Of a stretch of DNA of 64,000 nt, positions 45,632 to 54,827 are shown piece after piece. Positions within the stretch are counted from its first letter, which is position 1; each line of letters starts with the position of its first letter. Location: the NCBI GenBank assembly GCA_002377855.1, contig DFQQ01000040.1, forward strand, positions 1 to 64,000. The letters run 5' to 3'. A program made the translations under genes and the position numbers. This stretch comes from Acidovorax delafieldii (GTDB taxonomy: Bacteria > Pseudomonadota > Gammaproteobacteria > Burkholderiales > Burkholderiaceae_C). The notes below the pieces were generated by a model. The model was not told where the DNA came from and did not search any database. It worked only from the letters and a program-made list of their open reading frames with translations.

Positions 45632-46129
45632 TCACCCAAACAGTGCTTTGCGCAATGGCTCGTACTTGGCTTCACCCACGGCTTCCTTGATCTTGGGCGC
45701 CAGGGCCGCCAGATCCTCAAAACTGGAAGCTGACTCCACCGCCAAGTTCAGCCGAAAGCCGCGCAGCCCAAGGGCCGCCGTCATGGCCGTGGCCACAGGG
45801 TAGGCATCTTTGTAGCGCTGCTGCGAAGGCCGAGCGGTTTCGCTGGCAGCGGGCTCTGCTGCGGCTGCTGAGGCTGCTGCGGCTGCTGGCGCCGCTGGGG
45901 TCTCTGGGGCAGAAGGCAGGGGGCCGCCGCCTGCGGATGCCAGCAGGCCCTGTGCAATCATGGTCTGCACATCCTCTTGCGTAATGCCCATGGCAGCCGT
46001 GGCAGCCAGCACCTCACCCATGGTCCGCTTGCCATCAAACAGAATGAATGCGGAGCGCTGCCTGGACGACAGCCCGCCATGCCGGTCTTTCATTGCATCC
46101 TGACCTGCCTGCGTTTTGACGAGAACCAT
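45632..46129 (-). CDS. Hypothetical protein with two modules and Ala/Pro linker
   Basis: I do not recognise this 165-residue protein. The N-terminal 55 residues (GGLSSRQRSAFILFDGKRTM, EVLAATAAMGITQEDVQTM) look like a compact helical or winged-helix module. A linker of about 35 Ala/Pro/Glu residues follows, then a C-terminal helical module with RGFRLNLAVESASSFEDLAA. No signal peptide or membrane helix is visible. The ATG at 46129 has AGGAGG upstream; the frame extends 51 codons further without support. It stands alone between convergent and upstream genes. Confidence 0.7.
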   Translation of the reverse strand: MVLVKTQAGQDAMKDRHGGLSSRQRSAFILFDGKRTMGEVLAATAAMGITQEDVQTMIAQGLLASAGGGPLPSAPETPAAPAAAAASAAAAEPAASETARPSQQRYKDAYPVATAMTAALGLRGFRLNLAVESASSFEDLAALAPKIKEAVGEAKYEPLRKALFG

Positions 46130-46301
46130 GTGCCTCCTGAAATGAATGAGGCTGCGTCCATGCCGCAACCGAGTGCGCAGGTTGGCACAATTTGTGACAA
46201 TCCGGTATCGGGGTTTATCCATAAACCTCTGGGCAACTTTGGGAACTGGGCCACCGTGCAACGCCGCTGCCCTGCTGCGCAAAACGCTGCACAGGCTGCG
46301 C

Positions 46302-48365
46302 TCAGATCTCCAGACGAACGCCTGAGGGCACCGGCGCAGGGCGGGTGATGCGACTCACGACTGCAGCCGCGGCAAATCCGGCGGGCACCCCGAACACCCC
46401 GGCAGAGATGGGCTGGATGCCAAACCACAGACCGTCAGCCAGCAGCCACATGGGCAGCGCTGCCCGCACAGCCGGCACGTGCGAAAGCATGTAGTACACC
46501 GCCACGGCCAGCCCCGCCAGCATTCCCGCCACTGCGCCCTTGCGGGTGGTGCCACGCCAGAAGATGCCCAGCACCATCACCGGCACAAAGGCCGATGCCG
46601 CCAGCGAGAACGAGGCCGAGACCATGGTCAGGATCTCAGAGGGCTTGAGGGCTGCCACAAAGGCGGCCGACAACGCCACCGTCAGCAGTGTGAACTTGGT
46701 CAGAATCACCCGTTGCTCGGGTGAAGCGTCGCGCTTGCTTCCACGAAAGTACAGGTCACGGACCAGGGCATTGCTGATGGTGAGCAACAAGCCGTCGGCG
46801 GTAGACAGCGCTGCCGCCAACCCGCCAGCCGCCACCAGGCCTGAGACCACGTAGGGCAATCCGCCCAGCTCTGGCGTAGCCAGCATGATGAGATCGGCCC
46901 CAAGGCGAATTTCGCCAAACTGCACGATGCCGTCGCCATTCACATCCTCGATGGACAGCAGCGAACTGTCCACCCGGGCCCACTGCGCCATCCAGTTCGG
47001 CAATGCCTCAAAGCTGCTGCCCACCAGGTTCTGCATGACCTCGAACTTCACCAGCACCGCCAACGCGGGCGCACTCAGGTACAGCAGCGCAATGAAGAAC
47101 AGCGACCACGCCACGGAAGCGCGCGCCCCCGCGACGGTGGGCGAAGTGTAGTAGCGCGTGAGCAGGTGCGGCAGCCCTGCCGTGCCCACCATCAGGCAGA
47201 ACATCAGCGCCAGGAAGTTACGGCGGGCCAGCTCGTACTCGCGCTGCTCCTCGGGCGTGCCGTCGGGATCGCCCGCGTACGCCTGGCTGTGCAGTGGCAG
47301 CCCACCCAAAGGCTTGGCACGCTCGTAGTTCTCGTGCATTTCGCGGGTCCAGCGCTCGCGCGCCGACTCCACATCGCGCGGCAATGCGGCCAGTTCACGG
47401 CTGGCGGAAACGATCAGCCCCACATCGGCGTTCTGCGCACGCAACTGGCGAATGCGCTCACGGCCCAGTTCGCGCTCGCGCTCCAGTGCCCCTTCCACGT
47501 CTTGCAGGCGGGCTTGCATTTCCTTGGCGCGTCGAAGGTACGCCTGCACCACTTGATGCTCTGCAGCCGAGTCGAGCAGTTGTGCTTCCAGGTCCGCAAT
47601 CTTGCTGATCTGCTCGCCATAAACCGCCGGGGCCATGGGGTTGCCCAACTGCTTGTAGGCCAGCCAGGACACGGGGATCAAAAACGCCAGCAGCAACACC
47701 ACATATTGCGCCACCTGCGTCCAGGTGATGGCGCGCATGCCCCCCAAAAACGAACACAGCAGCACCCCGCCCAGACCCAGCATGATGCCAATCTCGAACT
47801 GCACCCCGGTCAGGCGCGAAGCGATCAACCCCACGCCGTAAATCTGCGCCACCACGTAGGTGAAGGAACACAGCACCGCCGCCAGTGCCGCAATGATGCG
47901 CGGCCAGCGCCCACCAAACCGCACATGGAAAAAGTCGGGCACGGTGTACAGGCCCATGGCGCGCAGGTGCGGTGCAATCAACATTGCCACAAGGCAAAAC
48001 CCGCCGGTCCAGCCCAGCAGATAGGCCAGCCCGCCCGCCTGACCCGAGGTTCCCGAGAACCCCTGCAGGTACAGCGCCCCAGACAGGCTGATGAACGAGG
48101 CTGCGCTCATCCAGTCCGCAGCGGCGGCCATGCCGTTGTACATGGGCGGTATGCGCCGCCCGGCCACGTAGTACTCCTCGGAATCGGAAGTGCGGCCATA
48201 CACGCCGATACCGGCGTACACCATCACTGTGAGAAAGAGGAAGATAGGACCGATCCAATGGCGCGACAGGCCTTGGCTTTCGGCCCAGGTCATGAGTGCC
48301 AGGAAACCCAGAACTCCCAACACATACAGAATGAAGAACCGGTGCGGGCCGAGCCAGGAGGGCAC
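46302..48365 (-). CDS. Sodium:solute symporter, large subunit, with EF-hand-like loop
   Basis: This is a solute:sodium symporter (SSS family) of about 13 membrane helices, 687 residues from the GTG at 48365 (VPSWLGPHRFF). GAGGAGG lies 4 nt upstream and the start falls 28 nt after the small-subunit stop; the longer open frame would overlap that gene by 122 nt. A hydrophilic insert rich in Glu and Arg (about 47365-47640) looks like a coiled coil. A later loop has a complete 12-residue EF-hand calcium loop DVNGDGIVQFGE. Pairing with a DUF4212 subunit is known for this subfamily. The substrate is probably a carboxylate such as acetate (inference). Confidence 0.88.
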   Translation of the reverse strand: MPSWLGPHRFFILYVLGVLGFLALMTWAESQGLSRHWIGPIFLFLTVMVYAGIGVYGRTSDSEEYYVAGRRIPPMYNGMAAAADWMSAASFISLSGALYLQGFSGTSGQAGGLAYLLGWTGGFCLVAMLIAPHLRAMGLYTVPDFFHVRFGGRWPRIIAALAAVLCSFTYVVAQIYGVGLIASRLTGVQFEIGIMLGLGGVLLCSFLGGMRAITWTQVAQYVVLLLAFLIPVSWLAYKQLGNPMAPAVYGEQISKIADLEAQLLDSAAEHQVVQAYLRRAKEMQARLQDVEGALERERELGRERIRQLRAQNADVGLIVSASRELAALPRDVESARERWTREMHENYERAKPLGGLPLHSQAYAGDPDGTPEEQREYELARRNFLALMFCLMVGTAGLPHLLTRYYTSPTVAGARASVAWSLFFIALLYLSAPALAVLVKFEVMQNLVGSSFEALPNWMAQWARVDSSLLSIEDVNGDGIVQFGEIRLGADLIMLATPELGGLPYVVSGLVAAGGLAAALSTADGLLLTISNALVRDLYFRGSKRDASPEQRVILTKFTLLTVALSAAFVAALKPSEILTMVSASFSLAASAFVPVMVLGIFWRGTTRKGAVAGMLAGLAVAVYYMLSHVPAVRAALPMWLLADGLWFGIQPISAGVFGVPAGFAAAAVVSRITRPAPVPSGVRLEI

Positions 48366-48393
48366 GCGCCCTCCTCGCCCTGGTGGGCGCCGC

Positions 48394-48789
48394 TCAGCCA
48401 CCGCGTCGCTCCGCCGAGTGACGGACCTGGGCCGCAGTACGCGCGGCGCTCGGCGCGGCGCTCGGCGCAGTGTTCGCGGCTGCGGCGTGCGCGGCTTGGG
48501 CATCCTGCCGCTCAAAACGGCTCATGGCCCAGGCGTACACCACCACGATCCCAATAAACACCAATACCGCTCCCTGCGCGGCAATCCAGTAGCCCAAGGG
48601 CCACTCACCCACCACGACGCGCTGCAGATCGCGTGCGAAATAGGTGGCCACAAAAGAAGCAAGCACCCAAACCGCGAGTAGCACCGCCTTGAGCCACAGG
48701 TGCCGAACGTCGTGCAAGTCTGGCGGAAAAGGCCCCGCGAGTTCTGGCTCGCGGGGTGCTTGCAGTGGCCGTGGAGTGGAAGATCGCAT
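48394..48789 (-). CDS. Sodium:solute symporter small subunit (DUF4212)
   Basis: This 131-residue protein has two membrane helices (about 33-53 and 65-89), the second followed by YAWAMSRFERQDA, and a C-terminal tail of Ala, Ser, Thr and Arg. It matches the small DUF4212 subunit that accompanies VC_2705-like sodium:solute symporters. It lies immediately upstream of the large subunit on the same strand. The tail of about 35 residues is longer than I would expect for the family. Confidence 0.83.
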   Translation of the reverse strand: MRSSTPRPLQAPREPELAGPFPPDLHDVRHLWLKAVLLAVWVLASFVATYFARDLQRVVVGEWPLGYWIAAQGAVLVFIGIVVVYAWAMSRFERQDAQAAHAAAANTAPSAAPSAARTAAQVRHSAERRGG

Positions 48790-48845
48790 CGGTCAAAACA
48801 CCGTCAGTCGGGCGATCCTCTGCGCCGTCGGCCCTGTGCAGTGCC

Positions 48846-51236
48846 TTAGCTGGCCAATTGCTGCCAGGTGGCCACCACGCTGTCAGGGTTCAGCGAGATG
48901 GACGATATGCCCTCCTTGGCCAGCCACTGCGCAAAGTCGGGGTGATCGCTGGGGCCCTGCCCGCAGATGCCGATGTACTTGCCCTGCGCCAGACACGCCT
49001 TGATGGCCTGGTGGATCAGCGCCTCAACGGCGGGGTCGCGCTCATCAAAGTCCTGTGCCAGCAGCTCCAGGCCCGAGTCGCGGTCCAGGCCCAGCGTGAG
49101 CTGCGTCAGGTCGTTGGAGCCGATGGAGAAGCCGTCGAAGAACTCCAGGAAACGCTCGGCCAGGATGGCGTTGCTGGGCACCTCGCACATCATGATGACC
49201 TTGAGGTCATCCTTGCCGCGCTGCAGGCCGTGGCTGGCCAGCAGCTTGGTCACGCGCTCGGCCTGGCCCAGCGTGCGCACAAAGGGTACCATCACCTGCA
49301 CGTTGGTCAGGCCCATGTCGTTGCGCACGCGCTTCAAGGCCTCGCACTCCATGGCAAAGGCTTCGCCAAACTCGGCACTGATGTAGCGCGCCGCGCCGCG
49401 GAAGCCCAGCATGGGGTTCTCTTCCTCGGGCTCGTAACGGCTGCCGCCGATCAGCTTGCGGTACTCGTTCGACTTGAAGTCCGACAGGCGCACGATGACG
49501 GGCTTGGGCCAGAAGGCGGCGGCAATGGTGGCCACGCCTTCGGCAACCTTGTCCACATAGAACGCACGGGGCGATGCATGGCCACGGGCCACCGATTCCA
49601 CGGCCTTCTTCAGGTCGGCGTCGATCTGGGGGTAGTCCAGGATGGCCTTGGGGTGCACGCCAATGTTGTTGTTGATGATGAACTCCAGCCGGGCCAGGCC
49701 CACGCCTTCGTTGGGCAACTGGGCAAAGTCAAATGCCAGCTGGGGGTTGCCCACGTTCATCATGATCTTGGTCTTGATGGGGGGCATGGAGCCGCGCTGC
49801 ACTTCAGTGACTTCGGTTTCCAGCAGTCCATCGTAAATCTTGCCCGTGTCGCCCTCGGAGCAGCTCACGGTGACGAGCGTGCCGTCCTTCAGCAACTCGG
49901 TTGCGTCGCCGCAGCCTACGACAGCCGGGATGCCCAGCTCGCGCGCAATGATGGCTGCGTGGCAGGTGCGCCCGCCGCGGTTGGTGACGATGGCGCTCGC
50001 GCGTTTCATCACGGGTTCCCAGTTGGGGTCGGTCATGTCGGTCACCAGCACATCGCCGGGTTGTACCTTGTCCATCTCGGAGATGTTGTGCACCAGGCGC
50101 ACGGGGCCGGTGCCGATCTTCTGGCCAATGGCGCGGCCTTCGGCCAGCACGGTGCCGTGGCCCTTGAGCTTGTAGCGCAACTCGGCCTGGCCCTTGGCCT
50201 GGCTCTTCACGGTCTCTGGCCGGGCCTGCAGGATGTACAGCAGGCCGTCGGTGCCGTCCTTGCCCCACTCGATGTCCATGGGGCGGCCGTAATGCTGCTC
50301 GATCACCATCGCGTACTGGGCCAGCAGCTCCACATCGGCATCGGTCAGCGAGTAGCGGTTGCGCTGCTCGGTGGGCACGTCAATGGTCTTGACCAGCTTG
50401 CCGCTGGCAGCCTTTTCGTCAGCGGTGGAGAACACCATCTGGATCAGCTTGGAGCCCAGGTTGCGGCGAATCACGGCCTTCTTGCCCGCCTTGAGCATGG
50501 GCTTGTGCACGTAGAACTCGTCGGGGTTCACGGCGCCCTGCACCACGGTTTCGCCTAGGCCGTAGCTGCTGGTGATGAACACCACGTCTTCAAAGCCGCT
50601 TTCGGTGTCGATGGTGAACATCACGCCGGCTGCGCCCAGGTCGGAGCGCACCATGCGCTGCACGCCGGCCGACAGGGCCACGACGTCGTGCTCGAAACCC
50701 TTGTGCACGCGATACGAAATGGCGCGGTCGTTGTACAGCGACGCGAACACTTCCTTCATCTTGTGCATGACTTCCTCGATGCCCACCACGTTCAGGAAGG
50801 TCTCCTGCTGGCCGGCAAACGAAGCGTCGGGCAAATCCTCGGCCGTGGCAGACGAGCGCACGGCAAACGATGCGCTGGGGTTGCCCGCGCTCAGCTTGGC
50901 GAACTCGTCGGCAATGGCTTTTTGCAGGTCGGCCGGGAAGGGCTGGGCCTCGACCATGGCGCGGATTTCGGCGCCCACCTGTGCCAGGGCGCGCACGTCT
51001 TCGGTGTCCAGGCTCTTGAGCTTGGCGCTGATGCGGTCGGCCAGGCCGTCGTAGGCCAGGAATTCGCGGAACGCGTGGGCGGTGGTGGCAAAGCCCGTGG
51101 GCACGCGCACGCCTTGCGGCAGTTGGGAGATCATTTCGCCGAGGCTGGCGTTTTTACCGCCAACGACCTCGACGTCGGTCATTCTCAGGTTTTCAAACGG
51201 TACGACCAGGGCGGTCGGGCTGAAAAGTGCAGACAT
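48846..51236 (-). CDS. ppsA: Phosphoenolpyruvate synthase
   Basis: PpsA converts pyruvate and ATP to phosphoenolpyruvate, AMP and phosphate for gluconeogenesis. The 796-residue enzyme has the N-terminal ATP-grasp domain (GGKNASLGEMI), the swivelling phosphohistidine domain (GGRTCHAAIIARELGIPAVV) and the C-terminal PEP-binding barrel (GSNDLTQLTLGLDRDS, ICGQGPSDHPDFA). The ATG at 51236 has GGAG 7 nt upstream; the frame extends 47 codons further without support. It diverges from its regulator ppsR across 192 nt. Confidence 0.96.
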   Translation of the reverse strand: MSALFSPTALVVPFENLRMTDVEVVGGKNASLGEMISQLPQGVRVPTGFATTAHAFREFLAYDGLADRISAKLKSLDTEDVRALAQVGAEIRAMVEAQPFPADLQKAIADEFAKLSAGNPSASFAVRSSATAEDLPDASFAGQQETFLNVVGIEEVMHKMKEVFASLYNDRAISYRVHKGFEHDVVALSAGVQRMVRSDLGAAGVMFTIDTESGFEDVVFITSSYGLGETVVQGAVNPDEFYVHKPMLKAGKKAVIRRNLGSKLIQMVFSTADEKAASGKLVKTIDVPTEQRNRYSLTDADVELLAQYAMVIEQHYGRPMDIEWGKDGTDGLLYILQARPETVKSQAKGQAELRYKLKGHGTVLAEGRAIGQKIGTGPVRLVHNISEMDKVQPGDVLVTDMTDPNWEPVMKRASAIVTNRGGRTCHAAIIARELGIPAVVGCGDATELLKDGTLVTVSCSEGDTGKIYDGLLETEVTEVQRGSMPPIKTKIMMNVGNPQLAFDFAQLPNEGVGLARLEFIINNNIGVHPKAILDYPQIDADLKKAVESVARGHASPRAFYVDKVAEGVATIAAAFWPKPVIVRLSDFKSNEYRKLIGGSRYEPEEENPMLGFRGAARYISAEFGEAFAMECEALKRVRNDMGLTNVQVMVPFVRTLGQAERVTKLLASHGLQRGKDDLKVIMMCEVPSNAILAERFLEFFDGFSIGSNDLTQLTLGLDRDSGLELLAQDFDERDPAVEALIHQAIKACLAQGKYIGICGQGPSDHPDFAQWLAKEGISSISLNPDSVVATWQQLAS

Positions 51237-51428
51237 GGGAAAGCTCCAGAAGTTGAAACCGGGTCTGCGTGCCGAGCCCGTCGGGGGCCGTGGCAGGCGG
51301 CCATGCGCAGGCTGAAGCTTTGTCGTTGTGGTTGTCGGCCAACGGTGCGCATGGTGAGAATTGGATAATTGCGGCAATTGTAGGCCCCAGCTTCTGGCAG
51401 TGGGCTGACGCTTTTAAAAAGGGGCTCC

Positions 51429-52250
51429 ATGCACTCGCGCACTGTGTTTTTCGTGTCAGACGGCACCGGCATCACCGCCGAAACCTTCGGCAATGCCATC
51501 CTGGCTCAGTTTGAGTTCAAGCCGCGCCACGTGCGCCTGCCATTCATCGACACGGTGGACAAGGCGCACCAAGTGGTGCGTCAAATCAATCACACCGGTG
51601 TGGTGGAGGGCAGAAAGCCCATTGTCTTTACCACCCTGGTCAACATGGAAGTGCTGCGGGTCATCCAGGAAGGTTGCAAGGGCATGCTGCTGGACATGTT
51701 CGGCACCTTCGTGCATCCGCTGGAGCAGGAGCTGGGCATCAAGTCGCACCACCGCGTGGGCCGCTTCTCGGATGTGAGCGGCAGCAAGGAGTACAACGAC
51801 CGCATCGAGGCGATCAACTTCAGCCTGGCGCACGACGACGGCCAGAGCAACCGCGACTTGGTGGGTGCAGACGTGATCCTGGTGGGGGTGAGCCGCAGCG
51901 GTAAAACGCCCACCAGCCTGTACCTGGCCATGCAGTTCGGCATGAAGGCGGCCAACTATCCGCTCATCCCTGAAGACTTTGAACGCCGCCAGTTGCCTCC
52001 TGCCCTGGTGCCCTTCCAGAAGAAGATATTCGGCCTGACGATCAGCCCGGAACGCCTGGCCGAAATCCGCAGCGAACGGCGTCCCAATTCCAAGTACGCC
52101 AGCCTTGAAAACTGCCGAGCCGAAGTGGCTGAGGCCGAGGCCATGATGCGCCGCTCCGGCATCCGGTGGCTGTCCACCACCACCAAGTCCATTGAGGAAA
52201 TTGCCACCACCATCCTTCAGGAAGTGCGGCCAGAACGGCTGATGTACTGA
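51429..52250 (+). CDS. ppsR: PEP synthase regulatory protein (bifunctional kinase/phosphorylase)
   Basis: PpsR (DUF299 family) inactivates PpsA by ADP-dependent phosphorylation and reactivates it by phosphorolysis. The 273-residue protein begins SRTVFFVSDGTGITAET and carries the P-loop-like GVSRSGKTPTSLYLA near residues 153-167. Its position opposite ppsA is the conserved arrangement. It may control the flux between pyruvate and PEP. Confidence 0.95.
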   Translation: MHSRTVFFVSDGTGITAETFGNAILAQFEFKPRHVRLPFIDTVDKAHQVVRQINHTGVVEGRKPIVFTTLVNMEVLRVIQEGCKGMLLDMFGTFVHPLEQELGIKSHHRVGRFSDVSGSKEYNDRIEAINFSLAHDDGQSNRDLVGADVILVGVSRSGKTPTSLYLAMQFGMKAANYPLIPEDFERRQLPPALVPFQKKIFGLTISPERLAEIRSERRPNSKYASLENCRAEVAEAEAMMRRSGIRWLSTTTKSIEEIATTILQEVRPERLMY

Positions 52251-52280
52251 CGCGGTGCCGCATTGACGCAGTGCTGAACT

Positions 52281-52322
52281 GATTTTTCGCTATCTTTTCA
52301 ATAGCTGCCAGCGCTTACCCCG
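52281..52322 (+). repeat. Dispersed two-hairpin repeat, copy G
   Basis: The copy reads GATTTTTCGCTATC, TTTTCAATAGCTGCC, AGCGCTTACCCC; the AAGCGC arm is missing, so it is truncated on the right. It lies 31 nt after the ppsR stop. Confidence 0.65.
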
Positions 52323-52382
52323 CCTGCACCACGACCCAAATTCTCTAAAAATACAGGCGCCTGGGCCAGACGACTGCAACCA

Positions 52383-52420
52383 AAAAGGGCCAGGTCAACG
52401 AAAGTTGCCCTGGCCCTTTT
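52383..52420. terminator. Bidirectional terminator between ppsR and ahpF
   Basis: An A-rich/T-rich flanked stem AAAGGGCCAGG / CCTGGCCCTTT with a 14-nt loop lies between two convergent genes and between repeat copies G and H. It can act on both transcripts. Confidence 0.8.
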
Positions 52421-52436
52421 AAACAGGTGATCTGCC

Positions 52437-52500
52437 TTTTTTGCTACAGATTCAATAGCTGCTTGCGCTTTACCAGTAAGCGCCAACAGCCGATTTTCAT
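52437..52500 (+). repeat. Dispersed two-hairpin repeat, copy H
   Basis: This is a full copy: TTTTTGCTACAGATTCAATAG, then CTGCTTGCGCTT, TACCAG, TAAGCGCCAACAGCC and GATTTTCA in order (first element trimmed by one base at most). It ends on the last base of the ahpF stop codon. Confidence 0.75.
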
Positions 52501-54068
52501 CACGCCGCCACCGGCGTGCGGATCAGGTGATCAAACGCGCTCAATGCAGCCGTAGCTCCTGCGCCAGCGGCAATCACGATCTGCTTGTAGGGCACCGTAG
52601 TGCAGTCACCGGCCGCAAACACGCCCGGCACATTGGTGTGGCCTTTGGCGTCGATCACGATCTCGCCAAACTTGCTCAGCTCGACCGTGCCCTTGAGCCA
52701 CTCGGTGTTGGGCACCAGGCCGATCTGCACGAAAACGCCCTCCAGCGGCACAGTGTGTTCCACGCCGGTTGCGCGGTCCTTGTACTTCAAGCCGTTGACC
52801 TTGCCGTCCGCACCCGTGATTTCAGTGGTTTGCGCGTTGGCGTGGATGGTGACGTTGGGCAGGCTCTTGAGCTTGTTGACCAGCACCGCGTCGGCCTTGA
52901 GCTGGTCGGCAAACTCGATCAGCGTGACGTGGGCCACCACGCCGGCCAAGTCGATGGCTGCTTCCACGCCCGAGTTGCCACCACCGATCACGGCCGTGCG
53001 CTTGCCCTTGAACAGCGGGCCGTCGCAGTGCGGGCAGTAGGCCACGCCCTTGTTCTTGTACTCGGCTTCGCCGGGCACGTTCACGTTGCGCCAGCGCGCG
53101 CCAGTGGACAGGATCACCGTCTTGGACTTGAGCGTGCCACCGTTGGCCAGTTGCACTTCGATCAGGCCTCCAGGTTGCGCGGCGGGGATGATCTTCTCCG
53201 CGCGCTGCAGGTTCATGATGTCCACGTCGTAGGCCCGGGTGTGGGCTTCGAGCGCGGCGGCAAACTTGGGACCGTCGGTTTCGAGCACCGAGATGTAGTT
53301 CTCAATGCCCAGCGTGTCGTTGACCTGGCCGCCAAAGCGCTCGGCGGCCACGCCAGTGCGAATGCCCTTGCGGGCGGCATACACCGCAGCAGCCGCGCCT
53401 GCAGGGCCACCGCCGACGATGAGCACGTCGTACGCATCTTTGGCGCTGAGCTTCGCAGCTTCACGGGCGGCAGAGCCGGTGTCCAGCTTGGCGACGATTT
53501 CTTCCAGCGTCATGCGGCCCGACCCAAAGAGTTGGCCGTTCAGAAACACCATGGGCACCGCCATGATTTCGCGCTCGGTCACTTCGGCTTGGAAAGCGCC
53601 ACCCTCGATCACCGTGGCCTTGATCTTGGGGTTGAGGATGGCCATGAGCGCCAGCGCCTGCACCACGTCGGGGCAGTTGTGGCAGGTCAGGCTCATGTAC
53701 ATCTCAAAGTTGAAATCACCGTCCAGTGCCTTGATCTGGTCGATGACGTCTTGCTCGACCTTGGGGGGGTGGCCGCCCGTCCACAGCAGGGCCAGCACCA
53801 GCGAGGTGAACTCGTGCCCCAGGGGCAGGCCGGCAAAGCGCAGGCTGTTGGTGGAGCCAACGCGCTGAACACTGAAAGAGGGCTTGCGGGCATCGTTGCC
53901 ATCCGTGCGCAAGGTGATCTTGTCGCTGCGCAATGACTGGATGGTTTCAAGCAGTTCGCGCATCTCGCGGGCGGTATCGCTGTCGTCCAGAGAAGCCACC
54001 AGTTCAAACGGCAGCTGCACGCGTTCCAGATAGGCAGAGAGTTGCGATTTGAGTTGGTCGTCGAGCAT
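52500..54068 (-). CDS. ahpF: Alkyl hydroperoxide reductase subunit F
   Basis: AhpF passes electrons from NADH through FAD and two disulfides to AhpC. The 522-residue protein has the N-terminal glutaredoxin-like pair with CHNC (Cys129, Cys132), the FAD motif VGGGPAGAAAAVYAARKG, and the C-terminal thioredoxin-reductase-like CPHC (Cys345, Cys348). All four redox cysteines sit at the E. coli positions. It follows ahpC by 183 nt with a terminator between, so some readthrough or a separate promoter is needed. Confidence 0.96.
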   Translation of the reverse strand: MLDDQLKSQLSAYLERVQLPFELVASLDDSDTAREMRELLETIQSLRSDKITLRTDGNDARKPSFSVQRVGSTNSLRFAGLPLGHEFTSLVLALLWTGGHPPKVEQDVIDQIKALDGDFNFEMYMSLTCHNCPDVVQALALMAILNPKIKATVIEGGAFQAEVTEREIMAVPMVFLNGQLFGSGRMTLEEIVAKLDTGSAAREAAKLSAKDAYDVLIVGGGPAGAAAAVYAARKGIRTGVAAERFGGQVNDTLGIENYISVLETDGPKFAAALEAHTRAYDVDIMNLQRAEKIIPAAQPGGLIEVQLANGGTLKSKTVILSTGARWRNVNVPGEAEYKNKGVAYCPHCDGPLFKGKRTAVIGGGNSGVEAAIDLAGVVAHVTLIEFADQLKADAVLVNKLKSLPNVTIHANAQTTEITGADGKVNGLKYKDRATGVEHTVPLEGVFVQIGLVPNTEWLKGTVELSKFGEIVIDAKGHTNVPGVFAAGDCTTVPYKQIVIAAGAGATAALSAFDHLIRTPVAA

Positions 54069-54154
54069 GGTGGCTTCCTAAAATTCGAGTTGTGATGTTG
54101 TCAGTGGAAGGGCTTTGAGCCCCGCATTCAAGCCCGATGGTCAAAATTCGGGCG

Positions 54155-54203
54155 AAAAAAAGCCGGACGGCATGGCGCGGGCACCATGGCGCTGTCCGGC
54201 TTT
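54155..54203 (-). terminator. Hairpin between ahpC and ahpF
   Basis: On the minus strand the stem AAAGCCGGAC / GTCCGGCTTT is followed by a T run (TTTTTTT with the stem). It lies 49 nt after the ahpC stop and would reduce ahpF expression relative to ahpC. Confidence 0.75.
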
Positions 54204-54251
54204 GGGAGCGCGCAGAGAAAACTCTGGCGCTCAGCCGATGCAGTGAAAGGC

Positions 54252-54827
54252 TTAGATCTTGCCGACCAGGTCCAGCGAAGGCGTCAGGGTCTTGGCGCCT
54301 TCCTTCCACTTGGCGGGGCAGACCTGGCCAGGGTTGGCGGCGGTGAACTGGGCTGCCTTGAGCTTGCGCAGCGTTTCCGAAACATCGCGGGCGATTTCGT
54401 TGGAGTGGATTTCCATCGTCTTGATCACGCCATCAGGGTTGATCACGAAGGTACCGCGCAGGGCCAGGCCTTCTTCAGGAATGTGCACGCCGAATGCGTT
54501 GGTCAGTGTGTGCGTGGGATCGCCCACCAGTGGGAACTTGGCCTTGCCCACGGCGTCGGAAGTTTCGTGCCACACCTTGTGCGAGAAGTGGGTGTCGGTG
54601 GTCACGATGTAGACCTCGGCACCGGCCTTCTGGAACTCAGCATAGTTGTCCGCAGCGTCTTCGATTTCTGTGGGGCAGTTGAAGGTGAAAGCTGCTGGCA
54701 TGAAGATCAGCACGGACCACTTGCCCTTCAGGCTTTCTTCCGTCACGGTGATGAATTCACCCTTGCCGTTGCGGTTCACAAAAGCTTCGGTCTTGAAAGG
54801 CTGGACTTGCGTATTGATCAGGGACAT
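54252..54827 (-). CDS. ahpC: Alkyl hydroperoxide reductase subunit C (peroxiredoxin)
   Basis: AhpC reduces hydrogen peroxide and organic hydroperoxides. The 191-residue 2-Cys peroxiredoxin has the peroxidatic cysteine Cys51 in AAFTFNCPTEIED and the resolving cysteine Cys170 in NPGQVCPAKW. The sequence is of the E. coli AhpC type. A possible OxyR site lies about 70 nt upstream. The ATG has AAGGAAAC before it. Confidence 0.96.
   Translation of the reverse strand: MSLINTQVQPFKTEAFVNRNGKGEFITVTEESLKGKWSVLIFMPAAFTFNCPTEIEDAADNYAEFQKAGAEVYIVTTDTHFSHKVWHETSDAVGKAKFPLVGDPTHTLTNAFGVHIPEEGLALRGTFVINPDGVIKTMEIHSNEIARDVSETLRKLKAAQFTAANPGQVCPAKWKEGAKTLTPSLDLVGKI

Noticed and set aside
48756..50558. A 600-codon plus-strand frame opposite ppsA
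   Set aside because: It is a shadow of ppsA; the minus-strand product has all PEP synthase motifs.
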